From the NCBI GenBank assembly GCA_963667875.2, contig CAXXGC010000002.1, positions 496,001 to 560,000 of the forward strand: DNA of 64,000 nucleotides, written 5' to 3'. Each line of letters begins with the position of its first letter. Position 1 is the first letter of the stretch. This stretch comes from JAEXOD01 sp963667875 (GTDB lineage: Bacteria > Bacteroidota > Ignavibacteria > Ignavibacteriales > Melioribacteraceae). This document shows, piece by piece, positions 30,116 to 38,362 of the stretch. The position numbers and the translations under genes were made by a program. Below the pieces are notes generated by a model. That model had not been told where the DNA came from, searched no databases, and worked only from the letters and a program-made list of their open reading frames with translations.

Positions 30116-30133
30116 GAACTTCGTTAGAAGTTC
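30116..30133. repeat. Stem-loop GAACTTC-GTTA-GAAGTTC
   Basis: Perfect 7-bp stem, followed by CACGTTTGTAAG, a variant of the CTATTTGTAAC box that follows other members. Confidence 0.7.
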
Positions 30134-30167
30134 CACGTTTGTAAGAAACCAAATAACCGTATAATCC

Positions 30168-30184
30168 CCACTACGGAGTAGTGG
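30168..30184. repeat. Stem-loop CCACTA-CGGAG-TAGTGG
   Basis: Perfect 6-bp stem around the CGGAG loop shared with 20513, 61544 and 61773, but with a different stem sequence. Confidence 0.7.
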
Positions 30185-30347
30185 CACAAATGCTTCCCTT
30201 TTCAGGATTGTCTGTTCTTTATTTTTGCTAAACTACGCATTTTGGGGACTGGAGATGTTCCATTTATATAAATAGAACCCAAACTATCACTTCGGAAAAG
30301 AGCAATCTTAATTTACAATAAAACTATTAAACACTTTAACAGCCCAT

Positions 30348-30911
30348 CTATTTTACAACTAAATTATTGTTAATAAAATCTTCAAAAACGGCTTTAGTTT
30401 CATCCGCAAATACCGGACTTAAATTATATGCCCATTTTTTATTAGTCGTGTCAAATTTTAGCAAATTAGCTCCGTTATTAACATAATAAACATTTAACCA
30501 TTTGCTGTTTTCAGCCACACCTACAATAATACAACTGTCTAAACCGGAATTTAATTTAACATAAATTTCGTTGTTTTGTTTTGGTCTGTTTTCTAACAAA
30601 AGGAGAGTAATATCTGAGAGATTTTTTTTGAATTTTGTTTTAAGTACATTTATTAAATGCGGACACAAATCACATATAAATCTTAACTCATTTGGTTTAT
30701 TATTATCACATGAACAAGTTAAATTTATAATATCTGTTTTATATTGTTTATAAGTTATTAATTTATTATTAGGAGTTTTAATATTTTCAACTACAGGATT
30801 GTATAATTCAACATCTTTAAATTCAAACAAATAATTATCATCAATATCCTTCAAACTTTCGTATTTTTTAATAGCTTTAGATGATAATATTTTTGAAGAT
30901 TTTAAAATCAT
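30348..30911 (-). CDS. Hypothetical protein with SWIM-type zinc finger motif
   Basis: 187 aa, no recognised full-length family. Cys66-x-Cys68, then Cys83-x-His85 (LTCSC ... CPHLINVL) fits the SWIM pattern CxCxnCxH, with n = 14; an extra Cys80 lies close. SWIM fingers occur in DNA- or protein-binding proteins including Snf2 helicase relatives, but here there is no helicase domain. The C-terminal half (about 100-187) looks like a mixed alpha/beta domain. The ATG overlaps the stop of the upstream S24 repressor (ATGA), so the two are translationally coupled and likely act together. Could be the effector of a small mobile or stress-response module; that is inference. Confidence 0.55.
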   Translation of the reverse strand: MILKSSKILSSKAIKKYESLKDIDDNYLFEFKDVELYNPVVENIKTPNNKLITYKQYKTDIINLTCSCDNNKPNELRFICDLCPHLINVLKTKFKKNLSDITLLLLENRPKQNNEIYVKLNSGLDSCIIVGVAENSKWLNVYYVNNGANLLKFDTTNKKWAYNLSPVFADETKAVFEDFINNNLVVK

Positions 30912-31618
30912 TTAGTGTCTCTTCCAAGCAGAAAAAAGGCCACAATATTAAACAGCTGTACTTTGCTTCTTTTAACAAAAATTGGAGGTTCGGCACTATT
31001 TGATGATAATAAGGCGATATTTTCAGGATCGGCTGCACTAAAGTGTGCAATTTTTAACGCACCTTTAGTTTCGTCCCATCTTGCGGCAACCGGTCTGCCA
31101 TTCCTCACCTTGCTGTCAAAACTGAATAAGGCAACATCTCCCGGCTGTATAATTGGAGCCATTGAAAAACCAAATTCTTTATCCACTACTAATAATGCAT
31201 GATTTTGTGGACTATAGTCAATTATCATTTTTTCTACCCAGTCTGTTAAATCTACAAGTTCCCCTTTCCCTGCTGGAATTGTACCTATAATAGAATATTC
31301 CAAAACGCGCGGCATCGTATTTATCTCGGCATTATCTATTGGAATAAGCATTTTTAATTCGTTTTGTTTATCCGAAAAACTTTTTACCCCTGTAAGCAGC
31401 CAATTTATATCACATCCCATTTCGGCAAGACGTATTAACAGTTCGGCTCCCGGTGAAACCACATCCTTAAAATATCTATATGCGTTTTCTCTGTTTATTC
31501 CAAGCTGTTTTGAAAACTCAGCTACGTTTGTATAGCGGCTTTCCGCAAACTGTTTTAACCTGTTTCCTAGTGTCATATTATCATATAAGATACTTTTTAT
31601 TCTTGACAATTGTGTCAT
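30908..31618 (-). CDS. XRE/S24 LexA-CI-like repressor with autocleavage site
   Basis: 236 aa. The N-terminal half has a lambda-type helix-turn-helix (about 25-78, EFSKQLGINRENAYRYF). The C-terminal half is a peptidase S24 domain: predicted cleavage bond Ala116-Gly117 (TIPAGKGE), nucleophile Ser152 (GFSMAPIIQPGD) and general base Lys189 (GALKIAHF). Ser-to-Lys spacing is 37 residues, as in E. coli LexA (Ser119, Lys156). It should therefore repress its own region and be inactivated by RecA-promoted self-cleavage after DNA damage. Two in-frame ATGACAC starts exist (31618 and 31576); the second begins right at the HTH region. Divergent from a Mor-like gene and coupled to the SWIM protein, an arrangement typical of phage-derived switches. 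Confidence 0.85.
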   Translation of the reverse strand: MTQLSRIKSILYDNMTLGNRLKQFAESRYTNVAEFSKQLGINRENAYRYFKDVVSPGAELLIRLAEMGCDINWLLTGVKSFSDKQNELKMLIPIDNAEINTMPRVLEYSIIGTIPAGKGELVDLTDWVEKMIIDYSPQNHALLVVDKEFGFSMAPIIQPGDVALFSFDSKVRNGRPVAARWDETKGALKIAHFSAADPENIALLSSNSAEPPIFVKRSKVQLFNIVAFFLLGRDTK

Positions 31619-31621
31619 ATT
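31570..31621. promoter_or_regulatory. 10-bp direct repeats over the repressor start; inverted repeat GTCA-TATT-TGAC
   Basis: GTGTCATATT occurs at 31570-31579 and 31612-31621, 42 bp (about four helical turns) apart. Each copy includes one of the two possible ATG codons of the repressor (read on the minus strand). The second copy continues into the inverted repeat GTCATATTTGAC (31614-31625). Possible operator for self-repression. Confidence 0.4.
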
Positions 31622-31693
31622 TGACTACATTTGAATAGCAATATAATAAAAAAAAGAAACAATGTAAAATAAATTTGAGTAAGAGAGGCAAAA

Positions 31694-31972
31694 ATGGAAT
31701 ATTGGCTTAAAGATTTAAATTACCAAAAACATTTTACGGATGAATATAACGAAATTGTTGAATTAATTGGTTTTGATAATTTTTTAAAACTTTTCAGCAG
31801 ATTTAAAAAATCAAACTTATATTTTAGTGAAACTCCTTTATTAAGTTTAAAAAGAGAATATATAACAAATCACAAACAGGATTTATTAAATAAGACCATT
31901 CCGGTAAAAAAATTAGCTTATCTTCTTGGTGTTTCCGAACGGTTTATCCACAATACAATAAATCAAGAATAA
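31694..31972 (+). CDS. Small Mor-like helix-turn-helix protein
   Basis: 92 aa. The ATG has AGAGAGG 5 bp upstream, a good ribosome site for this genome. The protein begins YWLKDL and contains ELIGFDNFLKLFSRFKKSNLYF, which resembles the dimerisation part of the Mor/C transcription activator family of Mu-like phages. It ends in a helix-turn-helix (VKKLAYLLGVSERFIHNTIN). Its place, divergent from a CI/LexA-type repressor across about 75 bp, mirrors phage control regions. No other phage gene is seen nearby, so this may be a domesticated switch or a remnant. The family call is by pattern only. Confidence 0.5.
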   Translation: MEYWLKDLNYQKHFTDEYNEIVELIGFDNFLKLFSRFKKSNLYFSETPLLSLKREYITNHKQDLLNKTIPVKKLAYLLGVSERFIHNTINQE

Positions 31973-32011
31973 GTAAATGTTGTTTTTTATAATTTTGTAG
32001 TAATTAATTTT

Positions 32012-33739
32012 TTATTTTACCAAAACGGCCGATTCCTTTAATTCCAGCAACTTAAGCTGCATTTTAGCATATAAATGTGCAGGGTTTAACTCCAAGCATT
32101 TTGTTAAATATTTTTTTACATCTTCAAAGTTTTGTGCCGCTTCACTCCAGCTTGCCAAATCAATATAAATATTAGTAAAGTCTGGCAGCTCTTGATTAAT
32201 AAATTTTAGAAAATTAATATATTCCTCATCACTTTTTCTATTGCCTACCATCCAATTATCTAAGTCATTATAAAGAAGATTTTTCATATTATACCCAAAT
32301 TTGGAATAGTTTGGTTTAATAGTAAAATAAACCTTTTTAAGTTCCTCTAAACCACCACTTTGATATGCTTCGGACATTTTTTTTACAAATTCCGGCTTTA
32401 ATTCCTTATAATCATCAAATGCTAAAGTTTGCTCTAATACCTTATCAATATTATTTCTATAATCATCAAAAGTTAAGGGTACAAAAAAATCCGGTTCGGT
32501 TGTTGTACTAAAATCCTCATATTCACTATCTTGATGACGAACAATTGAACACATAATACATAATTTACTGTTGGGTAGTTTGAATTTTTTAGGATTGCCA
32601 TAATGATTTGGTTTTCCTGATGTCGATTCGCCCAAAATAATGGCGTTAGTATATCGTGCTAATTGAGTAGTAAGATGTTGTGCTGCAGAAAATGTAAATC
32701 TATTTGTTAATAAAAATAAATTTCCTTTTTTATCAATTTGAGGTCTGTCTATTATTCCTTTTAAAAGTGGCATTTCAAAATGCTGTCCTCCGGCGTTATT
32801 TCGCAAATCAATTATTAAAGTCTTTATCTTGTTGTTATCAATTTCAGTAAAAAGTCTTCCACAAAACTTTAAAAAACTTTCATCCAATTTTGTCTGCATT
32901 GAACTTATTCGTACATACATCCCTTTGTTATCCGGCAATTTTTCAAACCAATAATTTTCTTCCGGTTTACTTAACCACAAGGGTGTTGGAGCCGGGCATT
33001 TTTCAATTACTGTGGTAATATTGTCGTTTTTAATTGGGAATGTTGATAAAAACAATTTCGGAAAACATTCCATAAGCGGTTCAGCCTCAAATTCGGCTTC
33101 GGTTTGAATGCCGTTTTCATCTTCCACTTTAATTTTTAATAATGGCAATTTGTCTTTAATTTCCAAATATTCCAAAAAGTTTTTAATAACAATATAATGC
33201 GGGATTGCTTTATTTACACCCGATTGGTTATCCGCGGAAATATACTTCTTTATTCGTTTCAAAACTTCATCTGTTGGAATATCACCAATTTTTATTACCT
33301 TTTTCCCTACAATATTATCATATTTTTTAAGCGAAGATAAAACAAATAAACCATCCGGGAAAAGATATGTTTTAAGTGGGTAAATACTAAACAAATCGGA
33401 AATTTGTTTACCGCTATCGTCCGATGGATCTATACTTGTATGACCATCCTTAATCATGGCAATCAATTCCATTATACCGGCAACCATATTAAAATCATTA
33501 CATTCATTACTTCTTTTGTATAAACTATCCACAAAACCGGAAAATTTGTATTTATTAACATTTGCGTACAAATTAGGATGCATTATTTCAAGTCGTTTTA
33601 CCAAATAAGTCAAATCCTCTTTCCATTCATTTGGAGTTAAATTGCTTTGATTATCATTTGAAGTTTGTCCAAACAATAAATTTGATAATGCGAATATTAT
33701 TACCAAGAATGACGTTATTTGAATTTTAAATTTTGACAT
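32012..33739 (-). CDS. Secreted S41-family peptidase with C-terminal TPR-like helices
   Basis: 575 aa. Signal peptide (about 1-24, ends LLFGQ). The N-terminal helical domain and a PDZ-less central region precede the tail-specific protease core: YVRISSMQTKLDESFLKFC, LIIDLRNNAGGQ, and the nucleophile Ser near residue 350 in NRFTFSAAQHLTTQ, then GESTSGKPNHYGN. This matches S41 peptidases, which use a Ser-Lys or Ser-based catalytic centre and cleave C-terminal ends or misfolded proteins in the periplasm. The last 120 residues (from about 450) are helical with a TPR-like repeat (VKKYLTKCLELNPAHLYAKM). No T9SS sorting domain. Stands alone between a convergent small gene and a divergent one. Confidence 0.83.
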   Translation of the reverse strand: MSKFKIQITSFLVIIFALSNLLFGQTSNDNQSNLTPNEWKEDLTYLVKRLEIMHPNLYANVNKYKFSGFVDSLYKRSNECNDFNMVAGIMELIAMIKDGHTSIDPSDDSGKQISDLFSIYPLKTYLFPDGLFVLSSLKKYDNIVGKKVIKIGDIPTDEVLKRIKKYISADNQSGVNKAIPHYIVIKNFLEYLEIKDKLPLLKIKVEDENGIQTEAEFEAEPLMECFPKLFLSTFPIKNDNITTVIEKCPAPTPLWLSKPEENYWFEKLPDNKGMYVRISSMQTKLDESFLKFCGRLFTEIDNNKIKTLIIDLRNNAGGQHFEMPLLKGIIDRPQIDKKGNLFLLTNRFTFSAAQHLTTQLARYTNAIILGESTSGKPNHYGNPKKFKLPNSKLCIMCSIVRHQDSEYEDFSTTTEPDFFVPLTFDDYRNNIDKVLEQTLAFDDYKELKPEFVKKMSEAYQSGGLEELKKVYFTIKPNYSKFGYNMKNLLYNDLDNWMVGNRKSDEEYINFLKFINQELPDFTNIYIDLASWSEAAQNFEDVKKYLTKCLELNPAHLYAKMQLKLLELKESAVLVK

Positions 33740-34020
33740 AACTTATTCCTATATTTTGCAATTATTTTAAATTTTATTTCCTTGCTTTATACTCTGATGC
33801 AAATACTTTATAAATAACATATACAACAATAATTCACAAATTTATTTTAATTCTTTGCAGCTTTGTTTTTATTTAGACACTAAATACTTTTAATGGTTAC
33901 AATAATTGGGTATTAAAATACTTGGCAGTAAAAAAAAGATAAAAAATTTATTAATAGAGCACTATTTTAACTTATTTATTTTATTTGTATCTTATCATAA
34001 TTACAATTTATGGAATTATT

Positions 34021-34722
34021 ATGTCATCCGAAAATTTTGATATTTTATTTGCGTTATTAAAACTAAAATCTTTTTTGCTTTCCATGCTCGATAATCAAGA
34101 AGATCAGGAAAAAGATTTTTCTTTTACAAGAGAATATTTAGAAAGGAAGTATCCCGATAGAGCCGATGAAATAGTTGATTTATTAATGGAACACAATTTA
34201 TTTAACGATTTTGATATAGCATTTAATGAAAAAGTTCATTTAACATTTAAAGAAATTGCGGCTGTTTACAATACAACACTCGATTTAAATTCAATTTTAA
34301 AAAAGTATGATATCGAAATTCTACAAAACGAATTAAAAGATTCCGAATTGGAACGAATAAGGGCGGAAAAAGAACAAAAAATAAAAAAAATAGTAATGGT
34401 GTTATTTCAAACGGCCAAATTATGGTCTTCACATAACGAAATAGATAATTTTATAGATAATTTTTCGTTTTTGGAGGATATCGATTTAATAAGACCCGAG
34501 GAGTTAAAAAAACTTTCCGAACTTGATAAAAGCTCGCAAGCATCTTATGGTGCTATTAAAGCCTTAACTTATTCGTATATTAATTTTATGATAGATTATT
34601 TATTTTGTTACGGCGGCGATTTAACACTTAAAGAATTTTCCGATGATATTGAGGAAATTCGCAATCTAATTCACAAAAAATATAAAGAGTTATTCAAAAC
34701 ATCGGGATTAACAAATCCTTAA
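34021..34722 (+). CDS. Hypothetical protein, mostly helical
   Basis: 233 aa from ATG 34021; an in-frame upstream start at 33985 would add twelve hydrophobic residues of poor quality. Family not recognised. It is highly charged and helical, with a lysine/glutamate coiled coil at about 105-125 (LERIRAEKEQKIKK), and no membrane segment or signal peptide, so cytoplasmic. The first 70 residues (EYLERKYPDRADEIVDLLMEH) look like a small helical bundle. The 3' end overlaps the convergent Nudix gene by 4 bp. No function can be given. Confidence 0.6.
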   Translation: MSSENFDILFALLKLKSFLLSMLDNQEDQEKDFSFTREYLERKYPDRADEIVDLLMEHNLFNDFDIAFNEKVHLTFKEIAAVYNTTLDLNSILKKYDIEILQNELKDSELERIRAEKEQKIKKIVMVLFQTAKLWSSHNEIDNFIDNFSFLEDIDLIRPEELKKLSELDKSSQASYGAIKALTYSYINFMIDYLFCYGGDLTLKEFSDDIEEIRNLIHKKYKELFKTSGLTNP

Positions 34723-35255
34723 AGGGTGTTTTCTCTATTCATATAATAAAAAATACCGCAAATTGTTTTTGCGTCAACAATTTCGCCAATAATTATTTTG
34801 CGCACAACTTCATTAAGTGTAAATTCATAAACTTCCATTCCAAACTCGCCTTCTTCGCGGTTATGATTCCCGGATGTTAGATGCGTGGCCAAATATAAAT
34901 GCAAAATTTCAGTGCAAAATCCGGGTGTGGTAAATATTTTTCCAAGCGGTTTATAATTGTTTGATGAATAACCGGTTTCTTCTGTTAATTCACGTTTAGC
35001 ACATTCAAAAGGATCTTCATCTTTTTCAAGTTTTCCGGCGGGTAATTCAAACAAATATTTTTGGAAAGGATATCGAAATTGTTTAACAAATACAATTTTC
35101 CCTTCATCTGTAATTGGAACAACAACCGAACCGCCATTATGTATTGCCACTTCACGTATTGCGGTATTTCCACTGTCATACACCAAATTATCTATTTTAA
35201 GGTCAAATACTTTTCCTTGATGTATAATGTTCGAATCAATCAGTTTATAATTCAT
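34719..35255 (-). CDS. Nudix hydrolase, ADP-ribose pyrophosphatase type
   Basis: 178 aa. The Nudix box at residues 74-96 matches GX5EX7REUXEEXGU at every position: Gly74, Glu80, Arg88, Glu89, Glu92, Glu93, Gly95. The flanks (VVVPITDEGKIVFVKQFRYP, and PGFCTEILHLYLA after the box) are those of ADP-ribose/nucleoside diphosphate-sugar pyrophosphatases (NudF-like), which split ADP-ribose into AMP and ribose-5-phosphate in the cytoplasm. Length is normal for that group. A 4-bp overlap with the convergent upstream gene end is noted. Substrate specificity inferred from family. Confidence 0.87.
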   Translation of the reverse strand: MNYKLIDSNIIHQGKVFDLKIDNLVYDSGNTAIREVAIHNGGSVVVPITDEGKIVFVKQFRYPFQKYLFELPAGKLEKDEDPFECAKRELTEETGYSSNNYKPLGKIFTTPGFCTEILHLYLATHLTSGNHNREEGEFGMEVYEFTLNEVVRKIIIGEIVDAKTICGIFYYMNRENTL

Positions 35256-35446
35256 TTTTTATCCTAATATTTTTTATTAATCGTTTCAATATTTATTCAG
35301 TACAAATAGCCTAATCTGCTTAAAACAACTTAACTATTATAATGCTGGGGTTGTCTCAAAATGCTACAATCATGTCATCTCTTCTAAATTATTTAATACC
35401 ATACAACATATTACACTAAAATGAGTTACCGTTTATTTGCACTGGA

Positions 35447-35463
35447 GCACTTCAGCGAGGTGC
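35447..35463. repeat. Stem-loop GCACTT-CAGCG-AGGTGC
   Basis: Six-base stem with one G-T wobble, followed by CATGTTTGTAAC, the TTTGTAAC box of the modular family. Confidence 0.65.
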
Positions 35464-35499
35464 CATGTTTGTAACCATATGGAACCCCACCAACGACCA

Positions 35500-35516
35500 G
35501 CACGGCACAGCCGTGC
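35500..35516. repeat. Stem-loop GCACGGC-ACA-GCCGTGC
   Basis: Perfect 7-bp GC-rich stem with a 3-base loop, standing out in AT-rich DNA. It lacks a T-run on either side and so is not a clear terminator. Confidence 0.65.
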
Positions 35517-35598
35517 CACCTTTGACCTATTATTCCCCAATTTTCACATAACCTAATTGTAATAATGTATATTATCGCATTATTATTTCTAAAAAGAA

Positions 35599-35946
35599 CT
35601 ATTCATAATATGGTATTAATTCACTTCCCAAATATTTTACAGTTGCCACAATAACTCCCATATCATCTAAATATCCAACTAATGGGGCAATATCGGGTAC
35701 GGCATCAATTGGAAAAATAAAATATAACAATGCCGCAACAACAATAGATTTTCTGTACCATGCCACATCACGGTCTTTCATATATCTATATAAGGCTCGT
35801 ATATCTTTGGCAAAAGAAATCTTTTTACCATACTTTTCCAATTTTACCCATAGTCCTTCTTCAACTACTTCTATATCACGTTCAAGCTTTTCTTCTTCTT
35901 CCATTTGTTTATTGCGTTCTTCAAAATCAAAGGTTTTCATAATCAT
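35599..35946 (-). CDS. YkvA family (DUF1232) membrane-associated protein
   Basis: 115 aa. The C-terminal part DIRALYRYMKDRDVAWYRKS, then ALLYFIFPIDAVPDIAPLVG and YLDDMGVI, is the DUF1232 signature (PxDxIPDxxPxxGxxDD), a short hydrophobic hairpin in proteins of unknown role. The first 40 residues are charged and helical. The first ATG (35946) overlaps the stop of the upstream S9 peptidase (ATGA); a second ATG two codons on (35940) shares the same AGAGGAAA ribosome site, so the start is one of these. Co-translation with the peptidase is likely, but a functional link is not evident. Confidence 0.85.
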   Translation of the reverse strand: MIMKTFDFEERNKQMEEEEKLERDIEVVEEGLWVKLEKYGKKISFAKDIRALYRYMKDRDVAWYRKSIVVAALLYFIFPIDAVPDIAPLVGYLDDMGVIVATVKYLGSELIPYYE

Positions 35947-37970
35947 TTCCTCTTAAATTGTTCAAACCAATCAAAAACAGTACTCCACCATAATTTTGCA
36001 TTTTGCGGTTTTGTAACAAAATGAGTTTCATCGGGGAAATATAAAAATTTACTTTTTACACCCATTTTTTGCAAAGCAGTAAATAATTCAAAAGCCTGAC
36101 TTTCAGGTACTCTAAAATCATTTGCGCCATGAACTACAAGCATAGGAGTTTTGAAATTTTTAACAAACTGATGCGGCGACCATCTAACATACATGTCTCT
36201 GTTAGTCCAAGGAGTACCTTTATATTCCCACTCGGGGAACCATAGTTCTTCTGTTGAACCATACATACTTTCCAAATTAAACACACCGTCATGACATACT
36301 ACTGCATTAAATCGGTTTTCATGTCCTTCAAGCCAGTTAATCATATAACCGCCATACGAAGCACCGGCAGCAAATGTATTATTTTTATCAATAAATTTGT
36401 AATTTTCTACCGCGTAATCGTAAGCGTTCATCAAATCAACATAAGGTTTTCCGCCCCAGTCACCCGAAATTTCATCACAAAACTTTTGTCCGTATCCTGT
36501 ACTTCCGCGTGGATTTACAGCAACAACAACATATCCTTTTGACGCAAACATTTGTAAATTCCATCTGTAATGAAAATCATTTGTCCAGGCTCCCTGAGGT
36601 CCGCCATGAATTAAAAATATCATTGGATATTTTTTATTTTCGTCAAAAAACGGAGGTTTAACCAATATTGACTGTACTTTTGCTCCTTCGGCTCCGATAC
36701 TCCAAAATGTTTCTATTTCTTTCCATTCTATATTATCAAGTATCGGTTTATTAATATGTGTTATTTGTGTTGTTTTACCTGTTGTTAAATCAAACGAAAA
36801 CAATTCGTTGGGTAAAGTTGATTTCATTTGTTTATAATACATAAAATCACCTGTTTTGCTGATAAGAATATTTGAGTTCATATTCCCTTCAACAAGCATT
36901 TCAATTTTATTTTTATCAATATCAATTCTATAAATTGATTCATTAATATTATTTGCGGCTGTAAAATAAATATATCTGGAGTCCGGTGTCCATTTCATTT
37001 CACCAACTGATAAATCAATATTATTAAAAAGATTAATCAATTTTTGACTTTTAGTATTAAATAATATCAACGATTGTTTGTCCGCTTCAAATCCGGCACG
37101 GCTCATCGATCTAAATGCTATATAATTACCGTCCGGTGAAGATAATGGCTGATTGTCATTTCCTTCACTTAATGATATTTTACGTTGTGTTAAATTAGGA
37201 TCGTCTAAAGCTATATAATATACATCATTATTTGTGCTTGTAGCAATAACTTCCGATTTATTGGCGGTAAAAAACACATCTTTTGAATCAAATGAAAAGC
37301 CGTAATCTTTATCACCACCCAAAGCTATGGTTGGAACGTCAAATTTACTTGCAGGTGTTAAATCAGTTATTTTATTTGCTTTAAGATCAAATAAAAATAA
37401 ATGGCTTCTTTTTTCACCGCGCCAAGCATCCCAATGACGATACATTAATTCGGTAAATATTTTAGCTTTAACCGGATTTTTTTCAGCTTCTTCATCTTTT
37501 GCTTTATTTTTTTCCTGTGTGTCGCAATCGGGGTAAACGGACGATACAAAAAGGAACTTGTCACCTTTAGCAGCCCATACAACACCCGAAACACCTGTAT
37601 AAAAATCCGTTAATTTTTCGGCATTTGTACCATCATAATTGCATATCCATAATTGGTCATCAGCTATATAACTTATTTTATCAATATTTTGCATAAATAC
37701 AGGTTCACGTTTAACTTTTTGGTCATTTTGTAATTCTCGTACATTATCACCGGTAGAATCAGCCAAACAAATAACAGTTGTACCTTTATTTGTTTCAACA
37801 TTGTAGGTGGTAACTTCAAATGCAAGGGTTTTTCCATCTGGCGAAAGAGCAACTGCACCAATTCTTTTCATTGCCCATAAATCATCAAAAGTTATTGCGT
37901 GTTTTGTTTGAGCAAACGTAAAACTAACAAACATTATAAACATAAAGAATGGAAAAAGTACTTTCCGCAT
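35943..37970 (-). CDS. Secreted S9 prolyl oligopeptidase-family peptidase
   Basis: 675 aa. Signal peptide (about 1-20, ends TFAQ). The N-terminal two-thirds is a beta-propeller of WD40-like/PD40 repeats (ALSPDGKTLAFEV, PLSSPDGNYIAFRS, KWTPDSRYIYFTAA). The C-terminal alpha/beta-hydrolase has the S9 catalytic triad: Ser about 538 (FAAGASYGGYMINW), Asp about 615 (VVHGANDFRVPESQ) and His about 648 (YFPDETHFV). It belongs with dipeptidyl aminopeptidase/acylaminoacyl-peptidases that trim peptides in the periplasm. No T9SS domain. It has a 4-bp overlap with the downstream ykvA-like gene. Confidence 0.92.
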   Translation of the reverse strand: MRKVLFPFFMFIMFVSFTFAQTKHAITFDDLWAMKRIGAVALSPDGKTLAFEVTTYNVETNKGTTVICLADSTGDNVRELQNDQKVKREPVFMQNIDKISYIADDQLWICNYDGTNAEKLTDFYTGVSGVVWAAKGDKFLFVSSVYPDCDTQEKNKAKDEEAEKNPVKAKIFTELMYRHWDAWRGEKRSHLFLFDLKANKITDLTPASKFDVPTIALGGDKDYGFSFDSKDVFFTANKSEVIATSTNNDVYYIALDDPNLTQRKISLSEGNDNQPLSSPDGNYIAFRSMSRAGFEADKQSLILFNTKSQKLINLFNNIDLSVGEMKWTPDSRYIYFTAANNINESIYRIDIDKNKIEMLVEGNMNSNILISKTGDFMYYKQMKSTLPNELFSFDLTTGKTTQITHINKPILDNIEWKEIETFWSIGAEGAKVQSILVKPPFFDENKKYPMIFLIHGGPQGAWTNDFHYRWNLQMFASKGYVVVAVNPRGSTGYGQKFCDEISGDWGGKPYVDLMNAYDYAVENYKFIDKNNTFAAGASYGGYMINWLEGHENRFNAVVCHDGVFNLESMYGSTEELWFPEWEYKGTPWTNRDMYVRWSPHQFVKNFKTPMLVVHGANDFRVPESQAFELFTALQKMGVKSKFLYFPDETHFVTKPQNAKLWWSTVFDWFEQFKRK

Positions 37971-38362
37971 ATATATCCTCGTTAAATTTAATATCTTATT
38001 TATTACAATTTATTTATACTATAATATACAAAGCTAAACAAAATATTAAAAATAATAAACAGAAATACGGATGTATTTAAAATAAAGTTGGCAGGATTTC
38101 ATGTCATTTTACTCTAAATGGATCTAAATTTTGAATAAAACATATATTTATTTTAAGACCAGCATGTTTATTTTGTACATTTTTTACTTTAATTATGCAG
38201 GAGTTTTTTATTTGTTAAAACTTCTGAGAAGCTTAATGTCTGCAACACTAATAAACCCATCAACTTACCGGGAATTCGAAGAAGTCCAATGTCAGCAATG
38301 TGTTAAAATACAGCGCCCCCGGAAATTCCTGCCACTTAATCTTATACCTTTAACACTTAAAA
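37971..38362. other. Intergenic region, no gene seen
   Basis: 392 bp upstream of the S9 peptidase and downstream of the beta-helix protein. An 88-codon plus-strand open frame (38131-38397) has no family likeness, starts in low-complexity AT-rich DNA and runs into the antisense of the neighbouring gene; it is not called. A loose inverted pair, GGGAATTC (38269) and GGAAATTCC (38322), may mark transcription end. Confidence 0.5.

Larger units (their letters stand above)
29745..30347. other. Intergenic region rich in stem-loop repeats
   Basis: 603 bp between convergent genes, no credible coding frame. Contains dispersed repeat copy B (29761-29828) and three stem-loops of the modular family (29934-29950, 30116-30133, 30168-30184). 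Confidence 0.75.
35256..35598. other. Intergenic region with stem-loop repeats
   Basis: 343 bp with no gene. Holds two stem-loops (35447-35463 and 35500-35516), the string CTACAATCATGTCATC at about 35363-35378 (inverse of the GATGAAATGATTGTAG block near 61241), and CTATTATTCCCCAATTTT (about 35527-35544), the inverse of a block at 13036-13052. Confidence 0.7.
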
